The notes under the pieces were generated by a model, which saw only the letters and a list, made by a program, of their open reading frames with translations, ran no database searches and had not been told where the DNA came from. From Actinoplanes aureus (GTDB lineage Bacteria > Actinomycetota > Actinomycetes > Mycobacteriales > Micromonosporaceae): 64,000 nt of DNA. The stretch spans positions 186,001 through 250,000 of the forward strand of contig NZ_JADQTO010000011.1 in the NCBI RefSeq assembly GCF_015704865.1, read 5' to 3'. Positions 25,535-33,871 of this stretch are shown one piece after another. Every line of letters starts with the position of its first letter. Positions within the stretch are counted from its first letter, which is position 1. A program made the translations under genes and the position numbers.

Positions 25535-25978
25535 ATGGCTCCCTTGATCGCTCTGGTCGGCGGGTTCGTGGTTCTGCGGCTGCTCGGCGTGGCCGGTGTC
25601 GACGCGCTGGACGCCTGGCAGCCGGCGCTGCGTGGCGGCTTGGCGCTGATGTTCGTGGTCACCGGTGTGGTGCACTTCTATCCGCCGTCCTACCGGCGCG
25701 AGCTCATCGCGATGGTGCCGCCCGGTCTGCCCCGCCCGGACCTGCTGGTCACGCTCACCGGCGTACTCGAGCTGGCGGGCGCGGCCGGACTGCTGATCCC
25801 GCGGCTGGCACCGTTCGCGGCGGCCGGACTCGCGCTGCTCATGCTGGCGATGTTCCCGGCGAACGTGTCCGCGGCCCGCCGGTCGCTCAACCTCGGCGGG
25901 CGGCCGGTGACACCGCTGCCGCTGCGCACCGCGTTGCAGGTGATCTTCGTCGGCGCGGCCGTCGCGGCCGCACTGTGA
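25535..25978 (+). CDS. DoxX-like four-helix membrane protein
   Basis: This 147-residue protein has four hydrophobic segments: residues 2-20, 31-50, 68-90 and 95-115 or beyond, with HFYPPSYRRELIAMVP in the first loop, a layout of DoxX/DoxD family proteins. GAAAGG lies eight bases before the ATG at 25535; an ATG six bases earlier would be too close to it. It is divergent from the TetR gene and surrounded by its probable operators. Related proteins occur in oxidative or toxicant stress operons, but the activity of this one is unknown. Confidence 0.8.
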   Translation: MAPLIALVGGFVVLRLLGVAGVDALDAWQPALRGGLALMFVVTGVVHFYPPSYRRELIAMVPPGLPRPDLLVTLTGVLELAGAAGLLIPRLAPFAAAGLALLMLAMFPANVSAARRSLNLGGRPVTPLPLRTALQVIFVGAAVAAAL

Positions 25979-26041
25979 ACCGTCGCCTGCCGGTCAGTCC
26001 GCCGACAGTCGCCGTTCACCGGCGACCGGCAGCCTGAGTGG

Positions 26042-26521
26042 ATGGACCTGACCGGCCTGGCCCGCTCACTGCTCGGTCCGATCCCGGCGCATCAGATGGT
26101 CGGTCTGGAGGTTTTGCAGGCCGCCGACGGCGTCGGGGTGGTCGCGGTGGACGTACGCCCGCAGATGACCAACGTCTTCGGCTCGCTGCACTCCAGCGGT
26201 CTGATCACCATGATCGACGCGGCCGGGCTGGCGGCGATCATCGGCGCCGGCCCGAGCAAGGCGGCGCTCGACGGCGTCGTACCGCTGGGCGGCGCCGCGG
26301 CCCTGCGCTTCCGGGCACCCGCGCGAGGCCGCCTGGTCGCCACCTGCTCGCTGGACGAGACGGCCCGCCGCGCGCTCGCGGAGATCTTCGCCGGCGCGGC
26401 GTGGGTCCGGTTCTCCACCACGGCAACCGTCACCGGCCGGAACGGCGCGGTGGTGTGCGAGGGAAGCTTCGACTGGAGCGTCCGCCACGTCGTACCGGCG
26501 GTCACCGCACCACTGAGTTGA
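26042..26521 (+). CDS. Hotdog-fold thioesterase-like protein (DUF4442/PaaI group)
   Basis: This 159-residue protein has hotdog-fold text: QMTNVFGSLHSSGLITMIDAAGLAAI (the helix with His/Ser near the active site), followed by beta strands ending STTATVTGRNGAVVCEGSFDWSV. It resembles DUF4442 and PaaI-like acyl-CoA thioesterases; the usual catalytic Asp may be the one in MIDAAG. It stands alone, 63 bp after the DoxX gene and 46 bp before the P-loop gene. The substrate is unknown. Confidence 0.75.
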   Translation: MDLTGLARSLLGPIPAHQMVGLEVLQAADGVGVVAVDVRPQMTNVFGSLHSSGLITMIDAAGLAAIIGAGPSKAALDGVVPLGGAAALRFRAPARGRLVATCSLDETARRALAEIFAGAAWVRFSTTATVTGRNGAVVCEGSFDWSVRHVVPAVTAPLS

Positions 26522-26567
26522 GAAAAGCGGGTCGCGCGCCGGCTCGAGCGTCCGGATACTCGCGGCC

Positions 26568-27737
26568 ATGGCGGGACTACCGGTGTTGTGGCTGTACGGG
26601 ACCTCGGGTGCGGGAAAGACCACCGTGGCCTGGGAGTTGTTCACCCGCCTGGCCGGGGAGGGCACGGCCGTGGGTTACGTCGACATCGACCAGCTCGGCA
26701 TGTGCTACGGCCCGCCGACGCCGGAGCACTGGGCGCCCGAGCCGGCCGGTGACCACGGGCGGCACCGGCTGCAGGCTCGTACGCTCAACGCCGTCCTGGC
26801 CGGCTTCCGGGACGCCGGTGCCCGCGGTGTGATCGTCCCGGGTGTCACCGACCCGGAGCGCGGCGTGGAGACGGGCCTCGTCCCGAACGGTGTGGTGACC
26901 AGTTGCCGGCTCGACGTCGGAGAGGCCGAGCTGGCCCGGCGGCTCAGAGCCCGCAACAGCCCGCACGACGACGTCGCGCAAGCGGTGGCGCACGCCGAGA
27001 CGCTCGACCGGGCCGTTCCGCGGGCGGTGTGCGTGGACACGACCGGGCTGTCCGTCGCGGAGGTCGCCGACCGGGTGTCGGCCCGGACCGGCTGGACCCC
27101 GGCGGGCATACCGGTCACGGTGCCGAGCCCGGGTCGCCCGGCACCGCCCGGTGAGATCCTCTGGATCAGCGGGCCGGCCGCGATCGGCAAGTCGACCGTC
27201 GGCTGGCTGGTCTACCACCAGCTGCGCCAGGCCGGGACGCACGCCGCCTTCGTGGACCTCGACCAGATCGGCTTCCACCGGCCGGCCCGGGCCGCCGATC
27301 CCGGCAACCACCGGCTCAAGGCGGCCAATCTCGCCGCGGTCTGGCGCGAGTTCCGGGCGAGCGGGGCCGAGTGCCTGGTCGCGGTCGGCCCGCTGGAGCG
27401 ACCTGAGGGCCTGGAGGCGTACGCCACCGCGCTGCCCGCCACGACCATCACGCTGTGCCGGCTGACCGCGAGCCGGGCGGTGCTCGCCGAGCGGGTCACC
27501 CGCCGCGGTCATGGCCTCAAACCGGCGAACGGCATGGCCGGCGACGAGCTGATCGGGCAGCCGGCCGCGCGCCTCGCCGAGGTCGTGGACCGGTCGGCGC
27601 GGATCCTCGACCGGCTGACCGGCGTCGGCGACCTTGATGTGGACACCGACCGCCGGCCGCCGGAGGAGATCGCCACCGAGATCCGCCGGAAATGGATTTC
27701 CGCGACGGCACGAGGATGGGGCACCCTGGCGCGGTGA
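26568..27737 (+). CDS. Tandem P-loop kinase-like protein
   Basis: This 389-residue protein contains two homologous P-loop domains. The first begins LPVLWLYGTSGAGKTTVAWELF (P-loop near residue 11), the second LWISGPAAIGKSTVGWLVYHQL near residue 200. Each is followed by a similar segment: GYVDIDQLGMCYGP and AFVDLDQIGFHRPA, then NHRLKAANLAAVW versus RHRLQARTLNAVL. The fold resembles APS kinase or AAA_33 small-molecule kinases. Duplication and fusion of one domain is obvious; the substrate is not. Its stop overlaps the GNAT start (GTGA). Confidence 0.8.
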   Translation: MAGLPVLWLYGTSGAGKTTVAWELFTRLAGEGTAVGYVDIDQLGMCYGPPTPEHWAPEPAGDHGRHRLQARTLNAVLAGFRDAGARGVIVPGVTDPERGVETGLVPNGVVTSCRLDVGEAELARRLRARNSPHDDVAQAVAHAETLDRAVPRAVCVDTTGLSVAEVADRVSARTGWTPAGIPVTVPSPGRPAPPGEILWISGPAAIGKSTVGWLVYHQLRQAGTHAAFVDLDQIGFHRPARAADPGNHRLKAANLAAVWREFRASGAECLVAVGPLERPEGLEAYATALPATTITLCRLTASRAVLAERVTRRGHGLKPANGMAGDELIGQPAARLAEVVDRSARILDRLTGVGDLDVDTDRRPPEEIATEIRRKWISATARGWGTLAR

Positions 27738-28279
27738 CCGAGGATTCCGCGCCGCGTGTGCGCATCGTGCATCTGACCGGCCCCGCGTTCCGGGCCCTCG
27801 CCGACGGCGACCTCGCGGCGGCCAACGCCGCCAGTCCTGTGCCGGTCTCCGACTATCTCGCCGGGCCGGAGTGCCGGTCGGTGTGGGAGATGCGCAGCCG
27901 GCAGTGGGACGAGGATCCGGCCAGCGCCGCCTGGGTGACCGGCGTCATCTGGGACGACGACCAGCGCGTGGCGGTGGGCCGGGCCGGCTTCCACGAGGCC
28001 CCGGACAGCACGGGGATGGTGGAGATCGGGTACGCGGTGGACCCCGCCTATCGCCGCCGCGGCTACGCGCGGGCCGCCCTGGAGGCGCTGCTCGAGCGCG
28101 CCGCCGGCGATTCCCGGGTGCATCGGGTACGCGTGAGCATCCGCCCGGACAACGAGGCCTCCTACCGGCTGGCCGTCCAGTACGGCTTCCGCAAGGTCGG
28201 CGAGCAGTGGGACGACGAGGACGGCCTGGAGTACTGCTACGAGCGCCCGGCCGTCCATATCGGAGAGTTGATCACGTAA
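27734..28279 (+). CDS. GNAT-family N-acetyltransferase
   Basis: This 181-residue protein starts at a GTG overlapping the preceding stop by four bases, so it is coupled to the tandem P-loop gene. The acetyl-CoA binding motif is VDPAYRRRGYARAALEALLERA (motif A) and the C-terminal strand is SYRLAVQYGFRKVGEQWDDEDG, typical of RimJ-like or general GNATs. It probably acetylates an amine on a small molecule or protein; the target is unknown. Confidence 0.88.
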   Translation: MTEDSAPRVRIVHLTGPAFRALADGDLAAANAASPVPVSDYLAGPECRSVWEMRSRQWDEDPASAAWVTGVIWDDDQRVAVGRAGFHEAPDSTGMVEIGYAVDPAYRRRGYARAALEALLERAAGDSRVHRVRVSIRPDNEASYRLAVQYGFRKVGEQWDDEDGLEYCYERPAVHIGELIT

Positions 28280-28317
28280 GATCTCCCGGTTTGTGCCGTG
28301 CCGGCGAGGGAGAGACC

Positions 28318-29358
28318 ATGGCCCGCCAGGAACGCCCGATCGACCCGGCCGCGGGACCGGTGGAGTCGCTCGCCTACGACCTGCGCAAGCTACGGGTCGA
28401 GGCGGGGAGCCCGACCTATCGGGCGATGGCCCGGAAGACCGGGTACAGCGCTTCCACCCTCTCCGAGGCGGCGAGCGGGATCCGGCGGCCGTCTCTGGAC
28501 GTGCTTCTGGCGTACGTCGGCGTCTTGAACGGTGACCAGGCAGCCTGGCGCAAGCGCTGGCAGGACCTCGACCCGATGCCTGCTGCGCATCTCCCACACC
28601 GACCGGCGCGTCGCCCGGCCGGTCGCTGGGTGCTGGCGGCGGTGCTGGCTCTCGTTCTCCTCGGGGCGGGCACGGCCTGGGGCGTGGGGCGCGGCCGGCC
28701 GGAGCCCGCGGCCGTGCCCGGCTGCCCGGCCGTCGCCGGCGGCACCCTGTTCACCGCGACCACCTACGGCAGCGGCGCGAAGGTCCGGCAGGGCCCGGCC
28801 CGCGCCCAACCCGAGCTCTACGCCATCCCGGCGGGATGCACGGTCGGGCTGACCGGCTTCTGCCTCGGCGAGCCGATCCTCGACGCGACCGCCGGCACCC
28901 CGGACGTCCGCTGGTTCATGGTGGCCGGCGGCGGGGTGCTGGCCTCGGCGATCGTGCACGGCAACCCACCGGACGGCACGGGCCTCAGCCGCTGTCCCGG
29001 GGACCGGAACCAGCCCAGCACGATCAGTCTCCGGGTCACCGACGAGGCCGGCCGGGTCACGCTGAACGCCACCGGCAGCGGCGTCGACGTGGTGGGGTAC
29101 GCCGCCTACCACCCCGACCCCGCGGTCCCGGACGGCCCGCCGGCCTGGCACCAGATCGCCCTCACCGCCCGCGGTGCCACCGTGCCCTGGCAGCGGCCCG
29201 CCGGGACGGCGCCCGTCGTGGCCGCCGTCGCCTGCCTGGGCGGGGAGAGCCCGACCGAGGTGGCCGATCTGCGCACCCTGGACGGCGAGGCGGTCCCGGC
29301 GGCGGCGCACCGGGGCGCCGCCGCCGAGATCGCCTGCCTGTACCCGGTGGCGAAGTGA
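28318..29358 (+). CDS. Membrane-spanning helix-turn-helix protein
   Basis: This 346-residue protein has an N-terminal XRE-type HTH (residues about 25-75, YRAMARKTGYSASTLSEAASG), a basic linker, one transmembrane segment (WVLAAVLALVLLGAGTAWGVG, about 102-122) and an extracytoplasmic part of about 220 residues with conserved-looking Cys pairs (GCPAVAGG, CTVGLTGFCLGE, SRCPGD, VACLGGE). Such one-protein signal transducers link an outside signal to DNA binding. The start ATG has GAGGGAGAG upstream. The outer domain has some resemblance to SH3-like repeats (KVRQGPARAQPELYAIPAG), seen but not certain. Confidence 0.83.
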   Translation: MARQERPIDPAAGPVESLAYDLRKLRVEAGSPTYRAMARKTGYSASTLSEAASGIRRPSLDVLLAYVGVLNGDQAAWRKRWQDLDPMPAAHLPHRPARRPAGRWVLAAVLALVLLGAGTAWGVGRGRPEPAAVPGCPAVAGGTLFTATTYGSGAKVRQGPARAQPELYAIPAGCTVGLTGFCLGEPILDATAGTPDVRWFMVAGGGVLASAIVHGNPPDGTGLSRCPGDRNQPSTISLRVTDEAGRVTLNATGSGVDVVGYAAYHPDPAVPDGPPAWHQIALTARGATVPWQRPAGTAPVVAAVACLGGESPTEVADLRTLDGEAVPAAAHRGAAAEIACLYPVAK

Positions 29359-29793
29359 TCAGCCGCAGTGCTCCCACGGGCTGTTGTAGTAGTACGTGCT
29401 GCCGCCGACCGTGGCGAAGCCGCCCCACTGGATGCACTCGTTCGGGGCGTAGAGGTAGACCGGACCGGCGTAGTACTCGAACTTGCCGTAGTCCTCGGCC
29501 GCCCCGGCGTTCTTCTGGCCGATCAGGTAGACGTCGGTAAGCGTCTTGGTGCCCAGGTTGGCCTGCTTGAGCGTCACCGCGCAGTTCTTGCCGTTGCTGC
29601 TGTTGTAGAGCAGGTACATGTAGTACTCGCCCTCACTCACCTGCTTGTCGATCACGGAGTAGCCCGAGCCGCAGATCGCGGACGCCGAGTACGGGTTCAC
29701 GTCGGCGGCGATCGCGGGAGCCGATCCGGTGGCGATCGTGGTGACACCCGCAGCGAGCGCCACTGCCGCGGCGCCGATTCTCGTCTTCAACAT
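29359..29793 (-). CDS. Spore-associated protein A-like secreted protein
   Basis: This 144-residue exported protein has a signal peptide cut near APAIAA (residue 29). The mature part shows the SapA-like pattern: AICGSGYSVIDKQ, LLYNSSNGKNCAVTLKQA, FEYYAGPVYLYAPNECIQWGG. Three or four Cys could form disulphides. Streptomyces SapA was found on spores; the role is unknown. GAGAGGGA precedes the ATG. It converges on the membrane HTH gene with adjacent stop codons (29356-29358 and 29359-29361) and is divergent from an FAD hydroxylase. Confidence 0.72.
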   Translation of the reverse strand: MLKTRIGAAAVALAAGVTTIATGSAPAIAADVNPYSASAICGSGYSVIDKQVSEGEYYMYLLYNSSNGKNCAVTLKQANLGTKTLTDVYLIGQKNAGAAEDYGKFEYYAGPVYLYAPNECIQWGGFATVGGSTYYYNSPWEHCG

Positions 29794-29858
29794 GTGTCCC
29801 TCTCGTCGTGAGCGCCGCTCGGACGCGACGCTCGACCGAGAGCTTTCTATCCACGGAA

Positions 29859-29896
29859 TTGATTGATCGAGACACACTGACCAGCCGATCAATCAA
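29859..29896. promoter_or_regulatory. 11-bp inverted repeat in divergent promoter region
   Basis: TTGATTGATCG (29859-29869) and its perfect complement CGATCAATCAA (29886-29896) are separated by 16 bases in an unusually AT-rich patch between the SapA-like and FAD-hydroxylase genes. A regulator site or a 5' hairpin is possible. Confidence 0.5.
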
Positions 29897-29919
29897 ATTT
29901 CTGGTGGCGCACCGGCCGG

Positions 29920-29938
29920 CGTCGATGAAATATCGACG
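29920..29938. promoter_or_regulatory. 19-bp palindrome adjoining the FAD-hydroxylase start
   Basis: CGTCGAT-GAAAT-ATCGACG ends two bases before the ATG at 29941. A bound protein or hairpin here would block initiation. Confidence 0.5.
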
Positions 29939-29940
29939 TC

Positions 29941-31182
29941 ATGGGGGAGAACCAGTTGTCAGTCGCGGTCATCGGCGGTGGCATCGGCGGCCTGACCGCC
30001 GGCCTCAGCCTGCTCCGGGCCGGTTGCGACGTCCACATCTACGAGCGGGCGAGCCGGCTCTCCGAGGTCGGGGCCGGCGTGCAGGTCAGCCCGAACGCTT
30101 CGCGCCTGCTGCACCGGCTCGGCCTGTCCGACGCGCTCGCGGCGACCGGTGTGAAGCCACTGGCGTGGCATCAGCGCCGCTGGGACGACGGTCGCACGTT
30201 GCTGCGCGCTCCACTCGCCGAGGCCTTGGAGGCGACGTACGGGTTTCCGCACTACCAGATGCACCGGGCCGACCTGCTCGCCGCTCTGGCCTCGGCGCTG
30301 CCCCCGTCCCGGGTGCACACCGGGCACCGGTTGACCGGGTTCACCGATCACGGCTCCTACGTGGAGGCCCGGTTCGCCGACGGTCCTCGCGTCGAGGCCG
30401 ACGTGCTGCTCGGCGCGGACGGCATCCACTCCGCCGTGCGGCAGGGGCTGTTCGGTCCGGACCAGGCGCGGTTCACCGGCTGCGTGGCGTACCGGGGTGT
30501 GGTTCCGGCGGAGCGGTTGCGCCACCTGAACCTGGAGGTCACCGCGCAGATCTGGCTGGGGCCGGGCCGGCACTTCGTGCACTACTTCATCAGCGGGCGC
30601 CGCTTCGTGAACTTCGTGGCGGTGGTCGAGCAGGACCGGTGGACCCGGGAGTCGTGGACCGATCAGGGGTCGGTCGGGGACGCGCTGGCGGCGTACGACG
30701 GCTGGCACCCGCAGGTCCGGGAGATCATCGGTGCGGCCGACGAGACGTACGTGTGGGCGCTGTTCGACCGGCCGCCGCTGCCGCGCTGGTCGGCCGGGCG
30801 GGTCACGCTGCTCGGCGACGCGGCCCACGCGATGCTGCCGTTCATGGCGCAGGGCGCCGCGCAGGCCATCGAGGACGGTGCCGCGCTCGCCGAGTGTCTG
30901 CGGCGCGACCGGTTCGTGCCCGACGCGCTCCGCCGGTATGAGCAGGTGCGCCTGCCGCGTACCTCCCGGATGCAGGAGATCTCGGCGGGCAACAAGACCC
31001 GGTTCCACCTGCCCGACGGGCCCGCGCAGCGGGACCGGGACCAGCAGATGACCGCCGGCTCGCAGGCCTGGTCGTTCAACGCGCTCGGCTGGGTCTACGA
31101 GCACGACGCGGCGGCTGTGGAAATCGGCGGCGAAGATCAACAGATGTCGATAAGATCGGCTGCGGAAGGCCGGATGACATAG
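29941..31182 (+). CDS. FAD-dependent aromatic hydroxylase (salicylate-hydroxylase type)
   Basis: This 413-residue flavoprotein monooxygenase hydroxylates an aromatic ring with NAD(P)H and oxygen. It has the dinucleotide motif GGGIGGLTAGLSLLRAG near residue 12, the DG motif VLLGADGIHSAVRQ near residue 155 and the second FAD motif LLGDAAHAMLPFMAQGAAQAIEDG near residue 290. These match class A 3-/6-hydroxybenzoate or salicylate hydroxylases. A binding lipoprotein gene follows eight bases after the stop, suggesting uptake and conversion of the same compound. The substrate is not determinable. Confidence 0.9.
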   Translation: MGENQLSVAVIGGGIGGLTAGLSLLRAGCDVHIYERASRLSEVGAGVQVSPNASRLLHRLGLSDALAATGVKPLAWHQRRWDDGRTLLRAPLAEALEATYGFPHYQMHRADLLAALASALPPSRVHTGHRLTGFTDHGSYVEARFADGPRVEADVLLGADGIHSAVRQGLFGPDQARFTGCVAYRGVVPAERLRHLNLEVTAQIWLGPGRHFVHYFISGRRFVNFVAVVEQDRWTRESWTDQGSVGDALAAYDGWHPQVREIIGAADETYVWALFDRPPLPRWSAGRVTLLGDAAHAMLPFMAQGAAQAIEDGAALAECLRRDRFVPDALRRYEQVRLPRTSRMQEISAGNKTRFHLPDGPAQRDRDQQMTAGSQAWSFNALGWVYEHDAAAVEIGGEDQQMSIRSAAEGRMT

Positions 31183-31190
31183 GAGTCTTG

Positions 31191-32153
31191 ATGCGTCGAC
31201 GCCCTGTTCTCGCGGTATTCGCCGCGCTACTTCTCGCTGTGACCGCGTGCGGCGGCTCCGATGACGAACCCGAGCCGGCCGCGTCCGGCCAGCTCGACAA
31301 GGTCAACGTGGGCGTCATCGCGATCGTCGACGTCGCCCCGATCTACCTCGGCCAGGCCAAGGGGATCTTCCGCAACGCCGGCATCGACCTGACGCTGACC
31401 ACCGCCCAGGGCGGCGCGGCGATCGTGCCGGCCGTGCTCAGCGGCCAGTTCCAGTTCGGATTCAGCAACTCCATCTCGCTGCTGATCGCACAGACCCAGA
31501 AGGTGCCGATCAAGGTCGTGTCGAACGGCAACAACTCCACCGGCGAGGACGGCAAGGACTTCGGCGCGCTGTACGTGAAGGCGGACAGCCCGATCAAATC
31601 GCCCAAGGACCTGGCCGGCAAGACCGTCGCGGCCAACACCCTGAAGAACATCGTCGAGACCACCGTCAAGGCGTCGGTCAAGAAGGACGGTGGCGACGCC
31701 ACCGCCGTCAAGTTCACCGAGCTGGCCTTCCCGGACCAGGTGCCCGCACTGGAGGCCGGCCGGGTCGACGCCATCTTCGTGGTCGAGCCGTTCCAGCAGA
31801 CCGCGATCGCGGCCGGCGCGAAACGGATCGCGTCCCCCTACGTCGACGCGGCGCCCGACCTCACCGTCGCCATGTACTTCACGTCACAAAAACTGCTCGC
31901 CGAGGACGCCGACCTGGTCCAGCGCTTCACGGCGGCGATCAAGGAGTCGCTGGCGTATGCGGACGGGCACCCCGATGAGGTGCGGGACGTGCTTGGCACG
32001 TACACCAAGATCCCGCCGGAGACCCGGGACGCGTTGATCCTGCCCAGCTGGCCGGCCGAGATCAACCGGGCGTCGGTCCAGACGCTTGCCGATCTCGCCG
32101 TGGCCGACGGCCTGGTCAAGGAACAGCCGGACCTGACAGCCCTGCTGCCATAG
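31191..32153 (+). CDS. NitT/TauT-type ABC transporter substrate-binding lipoprotein
   Basis: This 320-residue lipoprotein has a signal peptide ending LLAVTACGG (Cys near residue 19) and the SsuA/THI5-like fold: GVIAIVDVAPIYLGQAKGIFRNAGIDLTL, SGQFQFGFSNSISLLIAQ and VDAIFVVEPFQQTAI. AGGAG lies seven bases before the ATG and overlaps the upstream gene end. No permease or ATPase gene follows, so partner subunits must be encoded elsewhere. With the hydroxylase it probably serves an aromatic or organosulfur-like compound. Confidence 0.88.
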   Translation: MRRRPVLAVFAALLLAVTACGGSDDEPEPAASGQLDKVNVGVIAIVDVAPIYLGQAKGIFRNAGIDLTLTTAQGGAAIVPAVLSGQFQFGFSNSISLLIAQTQKVPIKVVSNGNNSTGEDGKDFGALYVKADSPIKSPKDLAGKTVAANTLKNIVETTVKASVKKDGGDATAVKFTELAFPDQVPALEAGRVDAIFVVEPFQQTAIAAGAKRIASPYVDAAPDLTVAMYFTSQKLLAEDADLVQRFTAAIKESLAYADGHPDEVRDVLGTYTKIPPETRDALILPSWPAEINRASVQTLADLAVADGLVKEQPDLTALLP

Positions 32154-32538
32154 CGCTCAATGCAGACCTTCGTGGTCTAGGTCTGCTTGCCGGTCACGCT
32201 CCTTCGGGGTACGCGTGACCGGCGTCTTGCCGAAGCCGACGCGTGCCCGCCCTCTCCGCGCGAGCCGGGCTGTCCGTCCCGGCCCCAGCGCGGCCGCCGG
32301 GAAACACCAGTCCGTCGCGCTGCGGGGGAGCGGGCGCGGATGCTCTTCACGCGCCCGGGCTGCGTGCCGCGGGGGTTTGCGGGGCCGGGCGCGGTTTCGT
32401 CGTGGTTGCTCGCCAGGCGGTCGGGCTGCCTGCCGCGGGATTGGCGGGGTCGGGCGCGGCTTCGCGTGGCTGCTTGCCAACGCCCTGAGTGCCGGGTGTA
32501 GAGCCTTCGCGGTCAGGGTCCGCTGGCCGAATTCTCTC

Positions 32539-32591
32539 GGCCCAACGTCAGTGTTGTCTCGAGGCCATTGAGACAACACTGAATGTGGGCC
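32539..32591. repeat. Palindromic gene-end repeat, copy B
   Basis: Arms 32539-32559 and 32571-32591 pair over 21 positions with three mismatches, around the loop CGAGGCCATTG; the best stem of the family. Flanks carry the shared GTCAGGGTC and CACGAAAGG text. It stands between a plus-strand and a minus-strand gene whose 3' ends face each other. Confidence 0.85.
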
Positions 32592-32703
32592 GAACAAGAT
32601 CACCACTTGGATCCCACCACGAAAGGTGTCTAACTAGCTGGTAGGGCCGCCTACGGTCGGCGCGGGGGCCTACTTCGGTAGCCGCCGTCGCGTGGTGGGT
32701 TGG

Positions 32704-32753
32704 GGATCGTGGTGTTTCCGGTGTGCTCCCACCCACCCGGTCCACCACGATCC
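32704..32753. repeat. 11-bp inverted repeat inside the 32-33 kb gap
   Basis: GGATCGTGGTG (32704-32714) and CACCACGATCC (32743-32753) are perfectly complementary with a 28-base spacer. Function unknown; part of the repeat-rich gap. Confidence 0.5.
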
Positions 32754-32857
32754 GCGAGAGCTGCTGCAAACCCGGCCAACTCCGGCTACCCAATGTCACT
32801 TGAGCCGATGCCACCCGTGTGACGAGCGCAGCAGATACCCCGGGCGGTGAGCCGCAG

Positions 32858-32913
32858 GCGGCGGGCCGTACGTGGTGGGCCGTAAGCGGCGGGCTGTAGG
32901 TGGTGGCCGTTGG
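32858..32913. repeat. Four degenerate 14-bp tandem units
   Basis: The units GCGGCGGGCCGTAC, GTGGTGGGCCGTAA, GCGGCGGGCTGTAG and GTGGTGGCCGTTGG follow each other without spacers. No open frame or protein feature accounts for them. Confidence 0.5.
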
Positions 32914-33067
32914 CGATGGCCGCGATTGCCTGCGCCTGTCGCCTTAACCGTCGAGTGATGCTATTTCCCGGTGGTCGCGTGCGCGACAGTCGAGCTCGCG
33001 CCGGGAGAGCGGGGACGGGGTCGGCTTCGGCGGGACGCCGGTTGCGCGTACCTCGAAGAAGCGGGAG

Positions 33068-33670
33068 CTAAGCGGCGGCGCGGATCGTCCGGAGTAGCAG
33101 GCCGGGCAGGGACAGCTGCTCGCCGTCGACCTGCGCGTCGATCTCGGCCTCGTCTATCCGGGTGTTCGTCCACTGTGGGCCGGTGAAGGTCGCCCGCAGG
33201 ATCTCCTCGGTCAGCTTCCAGTCGTAGCCGGCGGCCGCGGAGATGGCCTCGACGAAGACGGTCGCGCCTGGTGCGGCCAGATTCGGCAGCGCGGCGAGGT
33301 ATTCGGCCGCGCCGCCGTGCCGGTACAGGTTGTGCAGCAGGCCGCAGTCGAAGATCGAGTCGAACGGCGCCTCGGGGAACGACAGCTGGGTGGCGTCCTT
33401 CACCTGGAAGTTTACGCTCAGCCCCTCGGCTGCCGCCTTCTTCCGGGCGGCGTCGATGGCCACGCGTGAGACGTCGAAGGCGGTGACCTGATGGCCGCGC
33501 CGGGCCAGGGCCAGCGCGAGGGTTCCGGTGCCGCAGCCGGCGTCGAGTACCTTGGGGCCCTTGGCCTCGTCGAGCACGGCGGCGAGGGCCGGCTGGACGC
33601 GGCCGATCTCCCACGGTGGGCTGTTCGTGGCGGCGTCGCGGTAGAGGTCGTCGTAGTCGGGTGCGGTCAT
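33068..33670 (-). CDS. Class I SAM-dependent methyltransferase
   Basis: This 200-residue protein has the Rossmann methyltransferase fold: motif I VLDAGCGTGTLALALARRG near residue 41, the acidic motif II in VTAFDVSRVAID, and FDSIFDCGLLHNLYRHGG as motif IV. It resembles the tellurite-resistance TehB/UbiE-like group acting on small molecules. It stands alone beside repeat elements; the acceptor is unknown. Confidence 0.88.
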   Translation of the reverse strand: MTAPDYDDLYRDAATNSPPWEIGRVQPALAAVLDEAKGPKVLDAGCGTGTLALALARRGHQVTAFDVSRVAIDAARKKAAAEGLSVNFQVKDATQLSFPEAPFDSIFDCGLLHNLYRHGGAAEYLAALPNLAAPGATVFVEAISAAAGYDWKLTEEILRATFTGPQWTNTRIDEAEIDAQVDGEQLSLPGLLLRTIRAAA

Positions 33671-33871
33671 CGTCGTAGCGTATGCGCGTCGTGAGGGCCG
33701 GGCGAGGCCGCTGCTTGGGGCGTGAGACCCCGCCCGGCTTTCTTCATGGTGCCGATCGTGGCTCTCGATTCCCTCTCGATCCGCTGTCGGGTTCCCGCAC
33801 CGGGCGCCGCGACGCTCCGATGTGGGCGGAATCCACGGTTTGCGGCGAGGTGGGCGTTAGCCTGCGCGGGT

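Larger units (their letters stand above)
32202..33058. repeat. Composite inverted-repeat element E3 in a 914-bp gene-free gap
   Basis: The ends CTTCGGGGTACGCG (32202-32215) and its complement with one mismatch (33045-33058) bracket 857 bp. The left part shares a block of 40 identical bases (32283-32322) with element E1 at 54787-54826; the right part repeats the GCTCGCGCCGGGAGAGCGGG text of E1 and E2. Between lie palindrome copy B, a hairpin and a short tandem repeat, so this is probably an element expanded by insertions. No transposase or credible gene is present. Confidence 0.65.

Noticed and set aside
32157..32606. A 149-codon minus-strand frame in the repeat-rich gap
   Set aside because: It lies across two repeat elements, is Arg/Pro-rich and low in complexity, and has no ribosome site or family feature.
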